Shown in pieces: positions 32,192-44,184 of a stretch of 64,000 nucleotides of DNA (the first letter of the stretch is position 1; every line of letters begins with the position of its first letter). The DNA comes from Prescottella agglutinans. Lineage in GTDB: Bacteria; Actinomycetota; Actinomycetes; Mycobacteriales; Mycobacteriaceae. The notes beneath the pieces are model-generated. The model did not search any database, was not told where the DNA came from, and saw nothing but the letters and a program-made list of their open reading frames with translations. Location: assembly GCF_004011865.1 (NCBI RefSeq), contig NZ_RKLP01000011.1:124001-188000 (forward strand), given 5' to 3'. The position numbers were made by a program, and so were the translations under genes.

Positions 32192-32647
32192 TCACGTCCG
32201 CGGCCACGGCCGCCCGTCGAGTCGCTCGATGTCGGTGTTGAACCGCTCCAGGTAGGCGGCGAAGGCGGCGACGTCGTCCGGTTCCCAGCCCTCCAGCACC
32301 CGGTCGAGGGCGTCGATGCTCCCGGCGCGTTCGGCATCGAGGCGACACTGCCCCTCGGGGGTGATGCGGTACTTGCGTGCCATGCCGCCGTCGGGGTCGG
32401 CGATACGTTCGACGAATCCGGCGCCCAGGATGGCGGTGGTCTGGCGGTGCAGCGTCGAGGTGTCGAGGCCGAGGGCGTCGCTGAGCTGTCCGATGGACAT
32501 GGGCCCTTCCATGCTCAGGCGGCTGAGCAGGATGTATGCGCTGGTGTCGAGGTGGCCGTTGCTGCGGCGTGGTCGCGGGCTGTTGAGGCGCAGGTGCCGG
32601 CCGAGAATCATCGTCTCGAACTCGATCAAGTGCGTGGGCTTGTCCAT
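32192..32647 (-). CDS. MarR-family transcriptional regulator
   Basis: A 151-residue winged-helix repressor (SAYILLSRLSMEGPMSIGQL, LGLDTSTLHRQTTAIL, and wing DGGMARKYRIT). It is divergent from the MFS transporter at 32832. The 184-bp gap between them contains three copies of a TTGCA-type palindrome at 18-bp steps, which are its likely binding sites, so it probably represses both itself and the pump until a ligand binds. Confidence 0.9.
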   Translation of the reverse strand: MDKPTHLIEFETMILGRHLRLNSPRPRRSNGHLDTSAYILLSRLSMEGPMSIGQLSDALGLDTSTLHRQTTAILGAGFVERIADPDGGMARKYRITPEGQCRLDAERAGSIDALDRVLEGWEPDDVAAFAAYLERFNTDIERLDGRPWPRT

Positions 32648-32758
32648 TCCCGTCCTCTCGCGAACCGCGCCCGACGCTCAGGTGTCCGACGCACCCCTCA
32701 TTGTGCCCGCCGGAAACGGACAAACGCCCCTTGTGGGCGCCGGGTGTGACGCATCTTG

Positions 32759-32807
32759 TTGCATCTTGCAATCAAGTTGTACTCTGCAACCGATTTGCAT
32801 CATGCAA
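32759..32807. promoter_or_regulatory. three phased MarR-type operators
   Basis: TTGCATCTTGCAA (32759-32771), TTGTACTCTGCAA (32777-32789) and TTGCATCATGCAA (32795-32807). The centres are exactly 18 bp apart. The outer two are near-perfect palindromes; the middle one keeps one good half-site. Located between the divergent marR and MFS genes. Confidence 0.75.
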
Positions 32808-32831
32808 TCTACTGATTGAGGAGGGCCACGC

Positions 32832-34274
32832 GTGGAGAGTCCCGCGTCCACCGACCGTTCGAACGGCGTCGTCACCGTGCTGGCGGCCGCCGGCATCGTG
32901 GCGGCACTCATGCAAACCCTGGTGGTGCCGCTGATCGGCGACCTGCCGCAGATCCTCGACACGACGGCGTCCAACGCGTCGTGGGTCATCACCATCACGC
33001 TGCTGGTCGGTTCGGTCGCGACGCCGGTCACCGGACGCCTCGGCGATCTGCTGGGCAAGCGGCGTATGTTGCTGTTCTGCGCGGTGCCGCTGGCACTCGG
33101 ATCCGTGACCTGCGCCCTCGCGACGTCGCTCGTGCCGATGATCGTGGGTCGCGGCCTGCAGGGTCTGGGCGTGGGCATGGTGCCGCTGGGCATCAGCGCT
33201 CTGCGCGAACTGGTGCCGCCGCAGAAGCTGGGCTCGTCGATCGCCCTGATGAGCGCGACGATGGGCATCGGTGGTGCGCTGGGTCTGCCGCTCGCGGCGT
33301 TGGTCATCCAGAACACCAGCTGGCGGGCGCTGTTCTGGGGCTGCGCGGTGCTCAGCGTGCTGATCGGCGTGCTGATCTGGCGGCTCATCCCGGCGACGCC
33401 TCCGCTCGCGGCGGGTGGCCGGTTCGACTTCGTCGGCGCGATCGGTCTCGGCGTGGGACTGGTGTCGCTGCTGCTGGCCGTCTCGAAGGGTGCCGTCTGG
33501 GGCTGGGGGAGCGCATCGATCCTCGGCCTGTTCGCGGCCGCGGTGATCGTGCTGCTCGCGTGGGGGTGGTGGGAGCTGCGCACCGCCGACCCGCTGGTCG
33601 ACCTGCGGGTGACCGCGCGCCGGCAGGTGCTGCTCACCAATGCCGCCTCGATCGTCGTGGGCTTCTCGATGTACGCGCAGTCGCTGATCGTTCCGCAGCT
33701 CCTGCAGCTGCCCGAGGCCACCGGCTACGGCTTGGGCCAGTCGATGCTCGCGATGGGTCTGTGGATGGCCCCCGGCGGCTTCGTGATGATGGCGATCTCG
33801 CCGCTCGGGGCGAAGCTGTCCGCCGCGCGCGGCCCCAAGGTCACGCTGCTGGTGGGTGCCCTGATCGTCGCGCTCGGTTACGGCTCGTCGATGGTGCTGA
33901 TGGGCTCGGCCTGGGGCCTGATGCTGGTGGTCGCGATCTGCGGCGCCGGCACCGGCTTCGCGTACGGCGCCATGCCTGCACTGATCATGAGTGCGGTGCC
34001 GCCGTCGGAGACGGGTTCGGCCAACAGCTTCAACACCCTGATGCGGTCGGTCGGCACGTCCGTCGCCGCGGCCGTCGTCGGCGTGGTGCTTGCGCAGATG
34101 AGTGTCGGGATCGGTGGCGGCCACACCATTCCGACCGAGGCCGGGTTCCGCACGGGTCTGCTGATCGGCTGCGGTGTCGCCCTGGTTGCCGCCGCGATCG
34201 CAGCGGCGATCCCCGGACGCAAGCCCGCGACGACGGTCGTGGAGGTGGACGAACCCGTCGCCGCGAAGGTCTGA
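32832..34274 (+). CDS. MFS transporter, DHA2-type drug exporter
   Basis: A 480-residue membrane protein with about 14 helices, the DHA2 (QacA-like) layout. Motif A is GRLGDLLGKRRM after helix 2, and motif C-like glycines occur in MGIGGALGLPLAALV. GTG 32832 (MESPASTDRS) lies after GAGGAGGG at 32818-32824. It is divergent from and probably repressed by the MarR protein. Likely exports a hydrophobic toxic compound by proton antiport; the substrate is not predictable. A terminator follows at 34367. Confidence 0.92.
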   Translation: MESPASTDRSNGVVTVLAAAGIVAALMQTLVVPLIGDLPQILDTTASNASWVITITLLVGSVATPVTGRLGDLLGKRRMLLFCAVPLALGSVTCALATSLVPMIVGRGLQGLGVGMVPLGISALRELVPPQKLGSSIALMSATMGIGGALGLPLAALVIQNTSWRALFWGCAVLSVLIGVLIWRLIPATPPLAAGGRFDFVGAIGLGVGLVSLLLAVSKGAVWGWGSASILGLFAAAVIVLLAWGWWELRTADPLVDLRVTARRQVLLTNAASIVVGFSMYAQSLIVPQLLQLPEATGYGLGQSMLAMGLWMAPGGFVMMAISPLGAKLSAARGPKVTLLVGALIVALGYGSSMVLMGSAWGLMLVVAICGAGTGFAYGAMPALIMSAVPPSETGSANSFNTLMRSVGTSVAAAVVGVVLAQMSVGIGGGHTIPTEAGFRTGLLIGCGVALVAAAIAAAIPGRKPATTVVEVDEPVAAKV

Positions 34275-34366
34275 ACTGGGCTTTCGTATCGCCGGATGAG
34301 GGTCTCCGACAAGGATTCCCGATCCCGGTGAGTCAAACGTCCAACAGATGCTAATGTTCGTCCTGC

Positions 34367-34409
34367 ACTGGCCGCAGCTGTCCACTCGCTGCGGCCAGTA
34401 GCTATTTTT
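34367..34409 (+). terminator. terminator after MFS transporter
   Basis: 11-bp stem ACTGGCCGCAG/CTGCGGCCAGT (34367-34377, 34389-34399) with an 11-nt loop, followed by GCTATTTTT. Confidence 0.82.
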
Positions 34410-34434
34410 GCACCGGAATCCCGGGCTCTACCGA

Positions 34435-34450
34435 TGTTTCACGCGAAACG
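34435..34450. promoter_or_regulatory. parS-like ParB site
   Basis: TGTTTCACGCGAAACG matches the bacterial parS consensus TGTTTCACGTGAAACA at 14 of 16 positions; the 14-bp core has one mismatch. The location about 30 kb from gyrB, near the expected origin, fits where actinobacterial parS sites cluster. Confidence 0.6.
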
Positions 34451-34618
34451 TGAACTCGGCCCGGCAGCGGTGTCCCGCAGGTCGATCGGTTCCGGATCGT
34501 GCCGGGTGTTTACGGCGCGGCGCTCGCGGGCATCCGACGGTGTCGGCGTTGCCATGGCCGGCCAGCGGCGCGCGTCGCCGGATATCGGCGATTTGTGCGC
34601 CTGGAGAAGGGAACACGC

Positions 34619-35671
34619 ATGATCTCGCCTTCCTCTTCCTCGTCCTCCCTGTCTGCGCCGCCGCGTCGCCGACGCGATCCGGGCCCGGTCGCGGTCCGCC
34701 GGTCGCCGCGGGCGCGGGTCGCCGCCGCGGCCTTCGCGGCGGTCGGGCTGGCGCTGTCCGCCGGCCCGGTCGCGCAGGCGGACACGGTCACTGCCACGTT
34801 TCCGGTCGGCACGGGACCGACCGGGGTGGCGTTCGGCCCCGGCGGCGCCCGCGCCTACGTCACCAATTCCTACGACGACGCGGTCGCGCTGGTCGACCCC
34901 GTCACCGACGCCGTCACCGGTACGTTTCCGGTCGGCAGGTTCCCGACCGGGGTGGCGTTCGGCCCGGACGGGGCGCGCGCCTACGTCGCCAACTACGAGA
35001 GCGGCACGGTGTCGGTCGTCGACACCGCCTCGGAGTCCGTCGTCGCCACCGTGCGGGTCGGCGCCGGTCCGGAGGGGGTGGAGGTGACGCCGGACGGTGC
35101 CCGTGTGTTCGTGTCCAACTACGACGACGGCACCGTGTCGGTGATCGACACCGCCACCGACGGCGTCGTCTCCACCGTCCCGGTCGGCAGCCTGCCGTCC
35201 GAGGTCGCCGCCACGCCGGACGGTTCCCGCGTGTACGTGGCCGACGAGGGCAGTGACACGGTGTCGGTGATCAGCACGTTCATCAACACGGTGGTGGCCT
35301 CCGTGCCGGTCGGCGATGCGCCGTTCGGGTTGGATGTCACACCGGACGGTTCGCGTGTCTACGTCGCGAACTGGGACAGCGACACGGTGTCGGTGATCAG
35401 CACGGACACCGACGCGGTGGTGGCGTCGGTGCCGGTGGGCGACGAACCGTTCGGGCTGGCGGTCACGCCGGACGGTTCCCGCGTCTACGTCACCAACTAC
35501 GGCGGCGATTCCGTGTCGGTGCTCGAGACCGCCACCGGTGCCGTGGTCGCCACCGTGCCCGTCGGCGACAGCCCGTCCGGGGTGGCGATCACGCCCGACG
35601 GGGCGCGCGCCTACGTCACCGACTACGACGGCGACACGGTGTCGGTCATCGCGATTGAACGCGGTCCGTAG
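34619..35671 (+). CDS. secreted seven-bladed YVTN beta-propeller protein
   Basis: A 350-residue protein; ATG 34619 follows GGAGAAGGG (34602-34610). The N-terminus has a Ser-rich and Arg-rich stretch, then a membrane/signal segment (VAAAAFAAVGLALSAGPVAQ, cleavage near AQA-DTV). Residues about 60-350 are seven repeats of about 41 residues with the pattern G[VL]AxxPDGxRxYVxNxxxx followed by TVSVIDTxT and VxVPVG. This is the YVTN/lactonase-like propeller fold, with the first strand (TVTATFPVG) able to close the ring with the last blade. No catalytic residues can be named. It is probably extracellular or wall-associated and binds a ligand or another protein. Confidence 0.85.
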   Translation: MISPSSSSSSLSAPPRRRRDPGPVAVRRSPRARVAAAAFAAVGLALSAGPVAQADTVTATFPVGTGPTGVAFGPGGARAYVTNSYDDAVALVDPVTDAVTGTFPVGRFPTGVAFGPDGARAYVANYESGTVSVVDTASESVVATVRVGAGPEGVEVTPDGARVFVSNYDDGTVSVIDTATDGVVSTVPVGSLPSEVAATPDGSRVYVADEGSDTVSVISTFINTVVASVPVGDAPFGLDVTPDGSRVYVANWDSDTVSVISTDTDAVVASVPVGDEPFGLAVTPDGSRVYVTNYGGDSVSVLETATGAVVATVPVGDSPSGVAITPDGARAYVTDYDGDTVSVIAIERGP

Positions 35672-36108
35672 CCGGCAGCGTCCGATCCGAGCTCCGCAAC
35701 CGGCCCGACACCGCAGCGATACGCGCCCGCCGCGCGGTCGTAGGACGATCGTGTCGATGCCGCAATACGTCGGGGCATCGGCCACGAAACATTCGCTCTA
35801 GGCTGTGACGTGCGTTGCATTTCCCCAAGAGGCGGGAGCAAACGCACAGGTCACGGGGTGGAGAGGGGAGCCTTGCTTGCGTTTCTCCCAGGGGCGTGAA
35901 TTAACCTTTTCTCAACACGGTGGACTCATGACCGTCTGAAACGCCCCAGAGCAACGTCGCCGGGGCGGACGTCAGTCCCGTGCCGAGGCTCAACGAGGAG
36001 CCATTCTCGGTCGGTGCCGCACAATGTCGTGCCGGTACATGCTCTGCAGTTGTATGGCCATCAGCGCTGCTGGTCGTCGGTGCATTTACGCATACGAAGG
36101 CAGTAGGT
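35672..36108. other. 437-bp leader of gltB with strong RNA-like hairpins
   Basis: No convincing gene. A long interrupted hairpin lies at 35805-35854. A weaker GGGGAG/CTCCC pairing follows at about 35865-35889. GGGGCG at 35891-35896 and GGGGCG at 35962-35967 can both pair with CGCCCC at 35942-35947, as in a two-state leader. Confidence 0.5.
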
Positions 36109-39100
36109 ATGAAGCATCTTCCCGGGCCCCAGGGGCTCTACCACCCGGCAAACGAGCACGACGCGTGTGGCGTCGCGTTCGTCGTCGACATGCACGGTCG
36201 CCGCAGCCGCGACATCGTCGAGAAGGCGATCACCGCGCTGGTCAACCTCGAGCACCGCGGTGCCGCGGGCTCCGAGCCCAACACCGGTGACGGCGCCGGC
36301 ATCCTGCTCCAGGTCCCGGACCGCTTCCTGCGCGCCGTGGTCGACTTCGAGCTGCCCGCCGCCGGCGCGTACGCCACCGGCATCGCGTTCCTGCCGCAGG
36401 GCGAGGAGGCCGCCGACACGGCCGCCGCGGGTGTCGAGAAGATCGTCGCCGAGGAGGGCCTGACGGTCCTCGGCTGGCGTGCGGTCCCCACCGACGACTC
36501 GTCGCTCGGTTCGCTGGCGCAGGCCGCGATGCCGACGTTCCGTCAGGTGTTCATCGGCTCGGCCGGTGACACGGTGACCGACATGGACCTCGAGCGCCGC
36601 GCGTACGTCATCCGCAAGCGCGTCGAGCACGAGCTCGGCGACGGCGGTGCCGGCCAGGACGGCCCGGGCCGCGAGTCGGTGTACTTCCCGAGCCTGTCCG
36701 GTCAGACCTTCGTCTACAAGGGCATGCTCACCACCCCGCAGCTCAAGGGCTTCTACCTGGACCTGCAGGACGAGCGGGTCGAGAGCGCGCTGGGCCTGGT
36801 CCACTCGCGCTTCTCCACCAACACGTTCCCGTCGTGGCCGCTGGCGCACCCGTTCCGCCGCGTCGCCCACAACGGCGAGATCAACACCGTCAGCGGCAAC
36901 GAGAACTGGATGCGGGCCCGCGAGGCGCTCATCAAGTCCGACGTGTTCGGTGAGGGTGCGCTCGAGAAGATCTTCCCGATCTGCACCCCGGGCGCCTCGG
37001 ACACCGCGCGGTTCGACGAGGTGCTCGAGCTGCTGCACCTCGGCGGCCGCAGCCTGCCGCACGCCGTGCTGATGATGATCCCGGAGGCCTGGGAGCGTCA
37101 CGAGAGCATGGATCCGGCCCGCAAGGCGTTCTACGAGTACCACTCGGCGCTCATGGAGCCGTGGGACGGCCCGGCGTCGGTGTGCTTCACCGACGGCACC
37201 GTCGTCGGCGCGGTGCTCGACCGCAACGGCCTGCGTCCGTCGCGCGTGTGGGTCACCGAGGACGGCCTGGTCGTCATGGCGTCCGAGGTCGGCGTCCTCG
37301 ACATCGCCCCGGAGAAGATCGTGCGCCGCATGCGCATGCAGCCGGGCCGCATGTTCCTGGTCGACACCGCGCAGGGCCGCATCATCTCGGACGACGAGAT
37401 CAAGTCGGAGCTCGCCGCGGAGCACCCGTACCAGCAGTGGATCGACGAGGGCCTCGTCCAGATCGACGACCTGCCGGAGAGCAAGTACACGTACATGACC
37501 CACGACCGGGTCGTGCTGCGCCAGCAGATCTTCGGTTTCACCAACGAGGAGGTGAACCTCCTCGTCAAGCCGATGGCGCTCACCGGCGGCGAGGCGCTGG
37601 GCTCGATGGGCACCGACACCCCGATCGCGGTGCTCTCGGCCCGTCCGCGGATGCTGTTCGACTACTTCCAGCAGCTGTTCGCGCAGGTCACCAACCCGCC
37701 GCTCGACGCCATCCGCGAGGAGATCGTCACGAGCCTGGGCGGCACCATCGGCCCCGAGGCCGACCTGCTGAACCCGTCGGCCGCGTCGTGCCGCCAGATC
37801 GCGCTGCCGCAGCCGATCCTGCACAACGACGACCTGTCGAAGCTGATCCACCTCAACGACAACGCGAAGTTCCCGCACTTCCGCAGCGTCGTCGTGCGCG
37901 GTGTGTACCCGGTCGCGCAGGGCGGCGAGGGCCTGCGCAAGGCCCTGGACACGGTGCGCGACAAGGTGTCCGAGGCCATCGCCGGCGGTGCCCGCATCAT
38001 CGTGCTGTCCGACCGCGAGTCCAACGAGAAGTACGCGCCGATCCCGTCGCTGCTGCTCACCTCCGCGGTGCACCACCACCTGGTGCGCGAGAAGACCCGC
38101 ACCAAGGTCGGTCTGATCGTCGAGTCCGGTGACGCCCGCGAGGTCCACCACATGGCGGCGCTGCTCGGCTTCGGTGCCGCGGCGGTCAACCCGTACATGG
38201 CGTTCGAGACCATCGACGAGCTGCTGCAGAGCAACCAGCTGCAGGGTCTGAGCCTGGACAAGGCCGTCGCGAACTACATCAAGGCCGCCGGCAAGGGTGT
38301 GCTCAAGGTGATGTCGAAGATGGGCATCTCCACGCTCGCGTCGTACACCGGTGCCCAGCTGTTCCAGGTGATCGGCCTGTCGCAGGGGCTCGTCGACGAG
38401 TACTTCAGCGGCCTGCACTCGAACCTTGACGGCATCGGCCTGGACGAGATCGCCGCGGATGTCGCTGCGCGCCATGCCAATGCGTACCTGGACCGTCCGG
38501 AGCTGCGGGCGCACCGCGAGCTCGAGGTCGGCGGCGAGTACCAGTGGCGTCGTGAGGGCGAGTACCACCTGTTCAACCCGGACACGGTGTTCAAGCTCCA
38601 GCACGCCACCAAGACCGGCCAGTACCAGGTCTTCAAGGAGTACACCAAGCTGGTCGACGACCAGTCGGAGCGACTGGCGTCGCTGCGTGGCCTGTTCAAG
38701 TTCAAGACCGGTCTGCGCGAGCCCATCTCGATCGACGAGGTGGAATCAGCGGAGTCGATCGTCAAGCGGTTCTCGACCGGCGCGATGAGCTACGGCTCCA
38801 TCTCGGCGGAGGCGCACGAGACCCTCGCGATCGCGATGAACCGTCTCGGTGCACGGTCGAACTCCGGTGAGGGCGGCGAGGATCCGCGGCGTTTCGAGGT
38901 CGAGGAGAACGGCGACTGGCGTCGCTCGGCGATCAAGCAGGTCGCGTCGGGCCGCTTCGGTGTCACCTCGCACTACCTGAGCAACTGCACCGACATCCAG
39001 ATCAAGATGGCGCAGGGCGCCAAGCCCGGTGAGGGCGGCCAGCTGCCGCCGCACAAGGTGTACCCGTGGGTCGCCGAGGTGCGTGGCTCCACCCCGGGCG

Positions 39101-40687
39101 TCGGCCTCATCTCGCCGCCGCCGCACCACGACATCTACTCGATCGAGGATCTGGCCCAGCTGATCCACGACCTGAAGAACGCGAACCCGCAGGCGCGGAT
39201 TCACGTGAAGCTGGTCTCGGAGATCGGTGTCGGCACCGTCGCCGCGGGTGTCTCGAAGGCGCACGCCGACGTCGTCCTGATCTCGGGTCACGACGGTGGC
39301 ACCGGCGCCTCGCCGCTGACGTCGCTCAAGCACGCGGGTGCGCCGTGGGAGCTCGGCCTGGCCGAGACCCAGCAGACGCTGCTGCTCAACGGTCTTCGTG
39401 ACCGCATCGTGGTCCAGGTCGACGGCCAGATGAAGACCGGCCGCGACGTCATGATCGCGACGCTGCTCGGTGGCGAGGAGTTCGGTTTCGCGACCGCGCC
39501 GCTGGTGGTCTCGGGCTGCATCATGATGCGCGTGTGCCACCTCGACACCTGCCCGGTGGGTGTGGCGACGCAGAACCCGGTGCTGCGCAAGCGTTTCGCG
39601 GGCAAGCCCGAGTTCGTCGAGAACTTCTTCATGTTCATCGCGGAGGAGGTGCGTGAGCTGCTCGCCGAGCTGGGCTTCCGCACCCTGCAGGAGGCCGTCG
39701 GCCAGGTCGACGTCCTCGACACCACCGCGGCGCTCGAGCACTGGAAGGCGTCCAAGCTGGACCTGTCCCCGATCCTGCACAAGGTCGAGTCCGCGTTCGC
39801 GGACCAGGACCTGTACTGCTCGGGCACGCAGGAGCACGGCCTGGAGAAGGCACTCGACCAGCAGCTGATCGAGCAGGCGCGTGCGGCCCTCGACAGGGGC
39901 GAGGCCGTCGCGTTCGAGTCGGAGATCACCAACGTCAACCGCACGGTCGGCACCATGCTCGGCCACGAGGTGACGAAGGCCTTCGGCGCGGAAGGTTTGC
40001 CGGACAACACGATCGACATCACGTTCACGGGTTCGGCCGGCAACAGCTTCGGCGCGTTCGTGCCCAAGGGCATGACGCTGCGGCTGCAGGGCGACGCCAA
40101 CGACTTCGTCGGCAAGGGGCTGTCCGGTGGACGCATCGTCGTCCGCCCGCCGCTGCGGACGGCGGAGGGCTTCGTGCCCGAGGAGAACATCATCGGCGGC
40201 AACGTGATCCTGTTCGGTGCCACCACGGGTGAGGCTCTCATCCGCGGCATCGTGGGTGAGCGTTTCGCAGTCCGCAACTCCGGCGCCACCGCTGTCGTCG
40301 AGGGTGTGGGCGATCACGGTTGCGAGTACATGACCGGCGGCAAGGTGGTCATCCTCGGCAAGACCGGACGCAACTTCGGCGCCGGCATGTCCGGTGGTGT
40401 CGCGTTCATCTTCAACCCGGACCGTGATTTCGGGGCCAACCTCAACACCGAGTTGGTCGATCTCGAGGATCTCAGCGTCGAGGACTTCGAGTGGCTGCAC
40501 GGCGCCATCGAGCGCCACCGTGACGAGACCGGATCCGAGGTTGCGGCTCGGATCCTCGCCGACTGGTCGCACCAGAAGGCACATTTCGCGAAGGTCATGC
40601 CGCGCGACTACAAGAAGGTCCTCGTCGCTATCGAGACCGCGAAGAAGAACGGAACGAACGTGGACGACGCAATCATGGAGGCAGCTC

Positions 40688-40695
<8 letters not shown>
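36109..40695 (+). CDS. gltB: glutamate synthase large subunit
   Basis: A 1528-residue GOGAT alpha subunit. The start at 36109 places the N-terminal nucleophile at C20 (HDACGVAF) after a short propeptide that is removed in this family. Domains in order are Ntn glutaminase, central domain, FMN-binding synthase domain ([28 protein letters not shown]), [3Fe-4S] cysteines in [15 protein letters not shown], and a C-terminal right-handed beta-helix ([20 protein letters not shown]). With GltD it makes two glutamates from glutamine and 2-oxoglutarate. The stop overlaps gltD by 8 nt. Confidence 0.98.
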
Positions 40696-42139
<1,444 letters not shown>

Positions 42140-42179
42140 TCCGGGCGGGGACCAGCGTCGTTCCCCGCCACCAGGGCTC

Positions 42180-42232
42180 GAAGGCCCCGTTCCACGCTTC
42201 GCCTCGCGTGGAACGGGGCCTTCGTCTTTTTT
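42180..42232 (+). terminator. terminator after gltBD
   Basis: Perfect 18-bp stem (42180-42197 and 42206-42223) with an 8-nt loop, followed by GTCTTTTTTG. Confidence 0.95.
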
Positions 42233-42362
42233 GTCCGATCTCTTTTGGACGGGTGACCAGAAAACAGGTTTGCAACGATCGCGCAACGGCTATGGTTCGC
42301 CTCATGTGATGCACGACACAGCACCGCCGGTCGGGGAGGCGGATACCACCCGAGGAGGATCA

Positions 42363-44162
42363 GTGCTTTCGTCAACCGTTCGTAGACTCGCGACACCGGT
42401 GCTCGCCGCCGGTGCCGCCGTGGCGGTGATGCTCGGCGGTGCCGGCACCGCGGCGGCCGCCGATCCGCCGCCCGCAACGTCGGGCGACCAGCCGAACGAC
42501 AACCTCAGGTGGAATCTGAGCCTGACGGCGGTGAACGGCGCCACGGTCAACCCCACCCAGCCGGGCGTCAACGTCGTCCGACCGGGCGACACCGTGACCT
42601 ACACCGCCAAGATCTGGAAGACCGCCGGAATCGGTCGATACATGACCGCGATCCGACAGATCGCACCCGCGGGCTTCCAATACCTTTCGCACACGATCAG
42701 CAAGCAGTCGACCGTCACCAACGAGGGTGCGGCCGGCGTCAAGGCGGTCTGTGCCGGGGGCGGCTGCAACTCGGTGCCGATTCTCGGGACCAAGGGCTAC
42801 CTCGACAACGTGAACTTCGACGTCACCTACAAGATCCCGGAGACTCAGACCCCGGGCGACTACAACTCCGGCTTCGTGTTCGACGTCTACGCGTTCTCCA
42901 CCCAGTCGGGCTCCACCCAGGCCGGCGCGTGGGTCCGCGTCGAGGACCCCCGCGAGGAAACGACGACGTCGCTGACGGCGCCCGCCTCGATCGGCAAGGG
43001 CAGCCCGGCGGATCTCACGGCCACCGTCTCGCCGGCCACCGCCACAGGCACCGTGCAGTTCTTCGAGGGTGCGAACCCGATCGGTGATCCGGTCACGGTC
43101 AGCGGCGGTACCGCCACGCTGTCCCACGCCTTCGACACGATGGGCACCCACTCCGTCTCCGCGAAGTACACCGCGACGGGACTGTTCCACGACTCCGAGT
43201 CCGGAGCACAGCAGGTCGAGGTCGGCCCGTCGACGACCACCACCTCCGTGACCGTTCCGGCCACGGCCGAGGCGGGTACGACGGTGCCGCTCGAGGCCAC
43301 CGTCTCGCCGGCCGGTGCCACGGGCACCGTGCAGTTCGTGGTGAACGGTGCGAATGTCGGCAACCCGGTTCAGGTGAACGCCGAGGGCAAGGCCACGTTG
43401 AACCACCTCTTCACCGATCCCGGTGACTTCGCGGTGACCGCAAACTTCGTCGGCGGCTTCGGCTACGCCGACTCGGCCGCCACCGCCCAGCACGTCAACG
43501 TCGCCTACGGTGCCTGGCAGACCACCACCGTGGTCGTCGAACCGGTGAGCGCCGAGGCCGGCAGCCCGACCAACCTGATGGCGACCGTCCGCCCGATCCC
43601 GACCGGCGGCACCGTCACCTTCTCCGTCGACGGCACCCCGATCGGCTCGTCCGCCGTGGGCACCGCCGACGGCGTCGCGGTCCTCGAGCACACCTTCGAC
43701 ACCGCCGGGGCCTACCAGGTGGTCGCCGAGTTCGCCGGCACCGAGGGCTTCTCCACCTCCACCTCCGCACCGTTCACGGCCACGGTCGCCCCGGCCGCAC
43801 CCGTGCTCACCGCGGTGGCCGCCGACCTGAAGGTCCAGGGCCTGTCGGTGGTCGGTCAGACCGTCACGCTCACCGTGGAGGTCGATCCCGCCGACGCGCT
43901 GGGCACCGTCCAGTTCTACAAGGGCACCGAGGCGGTAGGCGCTCCGGTCGCCGTGGTGGACGGCAAGGCGTCGATCACCACCACGCTCGACTCCGAGGGC
44001 AGCCAGGTGCTCACCGCGAAGTTCCTCGGCGGCAATGGCTTCCGCGACACCGTGTCGAATCCGGTGGTGCTGAACGTGTCTGCTGCGCCGGAGAATCCGG
44101 GCACGGACGCGGGGAGCTTGGGCTCGCTGAGCGGGCTGTTCACCGGATCGCTGGGGGGCTGA
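42363..44162 (+). CDS. exported Ig-like repeat protein 1 with GSLGSLSGLF tail
   Basis: A 599-residue exported protein. GTG 42363 follows GAGGAGG at 42352-42358. It has a signal peptide (STVRRLATPVLAAGAAVAVM, cleavage near AAA-ADPPP). Residues about 35-195 are a beta-rich domain (VRPGDTVTYTAKIWKTAGIG) with one Cys pair (CAGGGC). Four bacterial Ig-like (Big_3 type) domains of about 90 residues follow, each with ATVSP, GTVQF and a DxxGxHxVxAxF pattern. It ends in NPGTDAGSLGSLSGLF-TGSLGG. No LPXTG or membrane anchor is visible. The next gene, 22 bp on, encodes a relative with the same tail. Probably a surface or envelope protein; function unknown. Confidence 0.85.
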   Translation: MLSSTVRRLATPVLAAGAAVAVMLGGAGTAAAADPPPATSGDQPNDNLRWNLSLTAVNGATVNPTQPGVNVVRPGDTVTYTAKIWKTAGIGRYMTAIRQIAPAGFQYLSHTISKQSTVTNEGAAGVKAVCAGGGCNSVPILGTKGYLDNVNFDVTYKIPETQTPGDYNSGFVFDVYAFSTQSGSTQAGAWVRVEDPREETTTSLTAPASIGKGSPADLTATVSPATATGTVQFFEGANPIGDPVTVSGGTATLSHAFDTMGTHSVSAKYTATGLFHDSESGAQQVEVGPSTTTTSVTVPATAEAGTTVPLEATVSPAGATGTVQFVVNGANVGNPVQVNAEGKATLNHLFTDPGDFAVTANFVGGFGYADSAATAQHVNVAYGAWQTTTVVVEPVSAEAGSPTNLMATVRPIPTGGTVTFSVDGTPIGSSAVGTADGVAVLEHTFDTAGAYQVVAEFAGTEGFSTSTSAPFTATVAPAAPVLTAVAADLKVQGLSVVGQTVTLTVEVDPADALGTVQFYKGTEAVGAPVAVVDGKASITTTLDSEGSQVLTAKFLGGNGFRDTVSNPVVLNVSAAPENPGTDAGSLGSLSGLFTGSLGG

Positions 44163-44184
44163 CGAGATGAGTGCAGGAGGATCG

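Larger units (their letters stand above)
34275..34618. other. intergenic region with terminator and parS-like site
   Basis: 344 bp without a convincing gene. It holds the MFS terminator (34367-34409), a parS-like palindrome (34435-34450) and the leader of the propeller gene. Confidence 0.6.

Noticed and set aside
36061-38604. 847-codon antisense frame over gltB
   Set aside because: Mirror of a strongly conserved gene with typical GC-bias composition; no ribosome binding site or domain.
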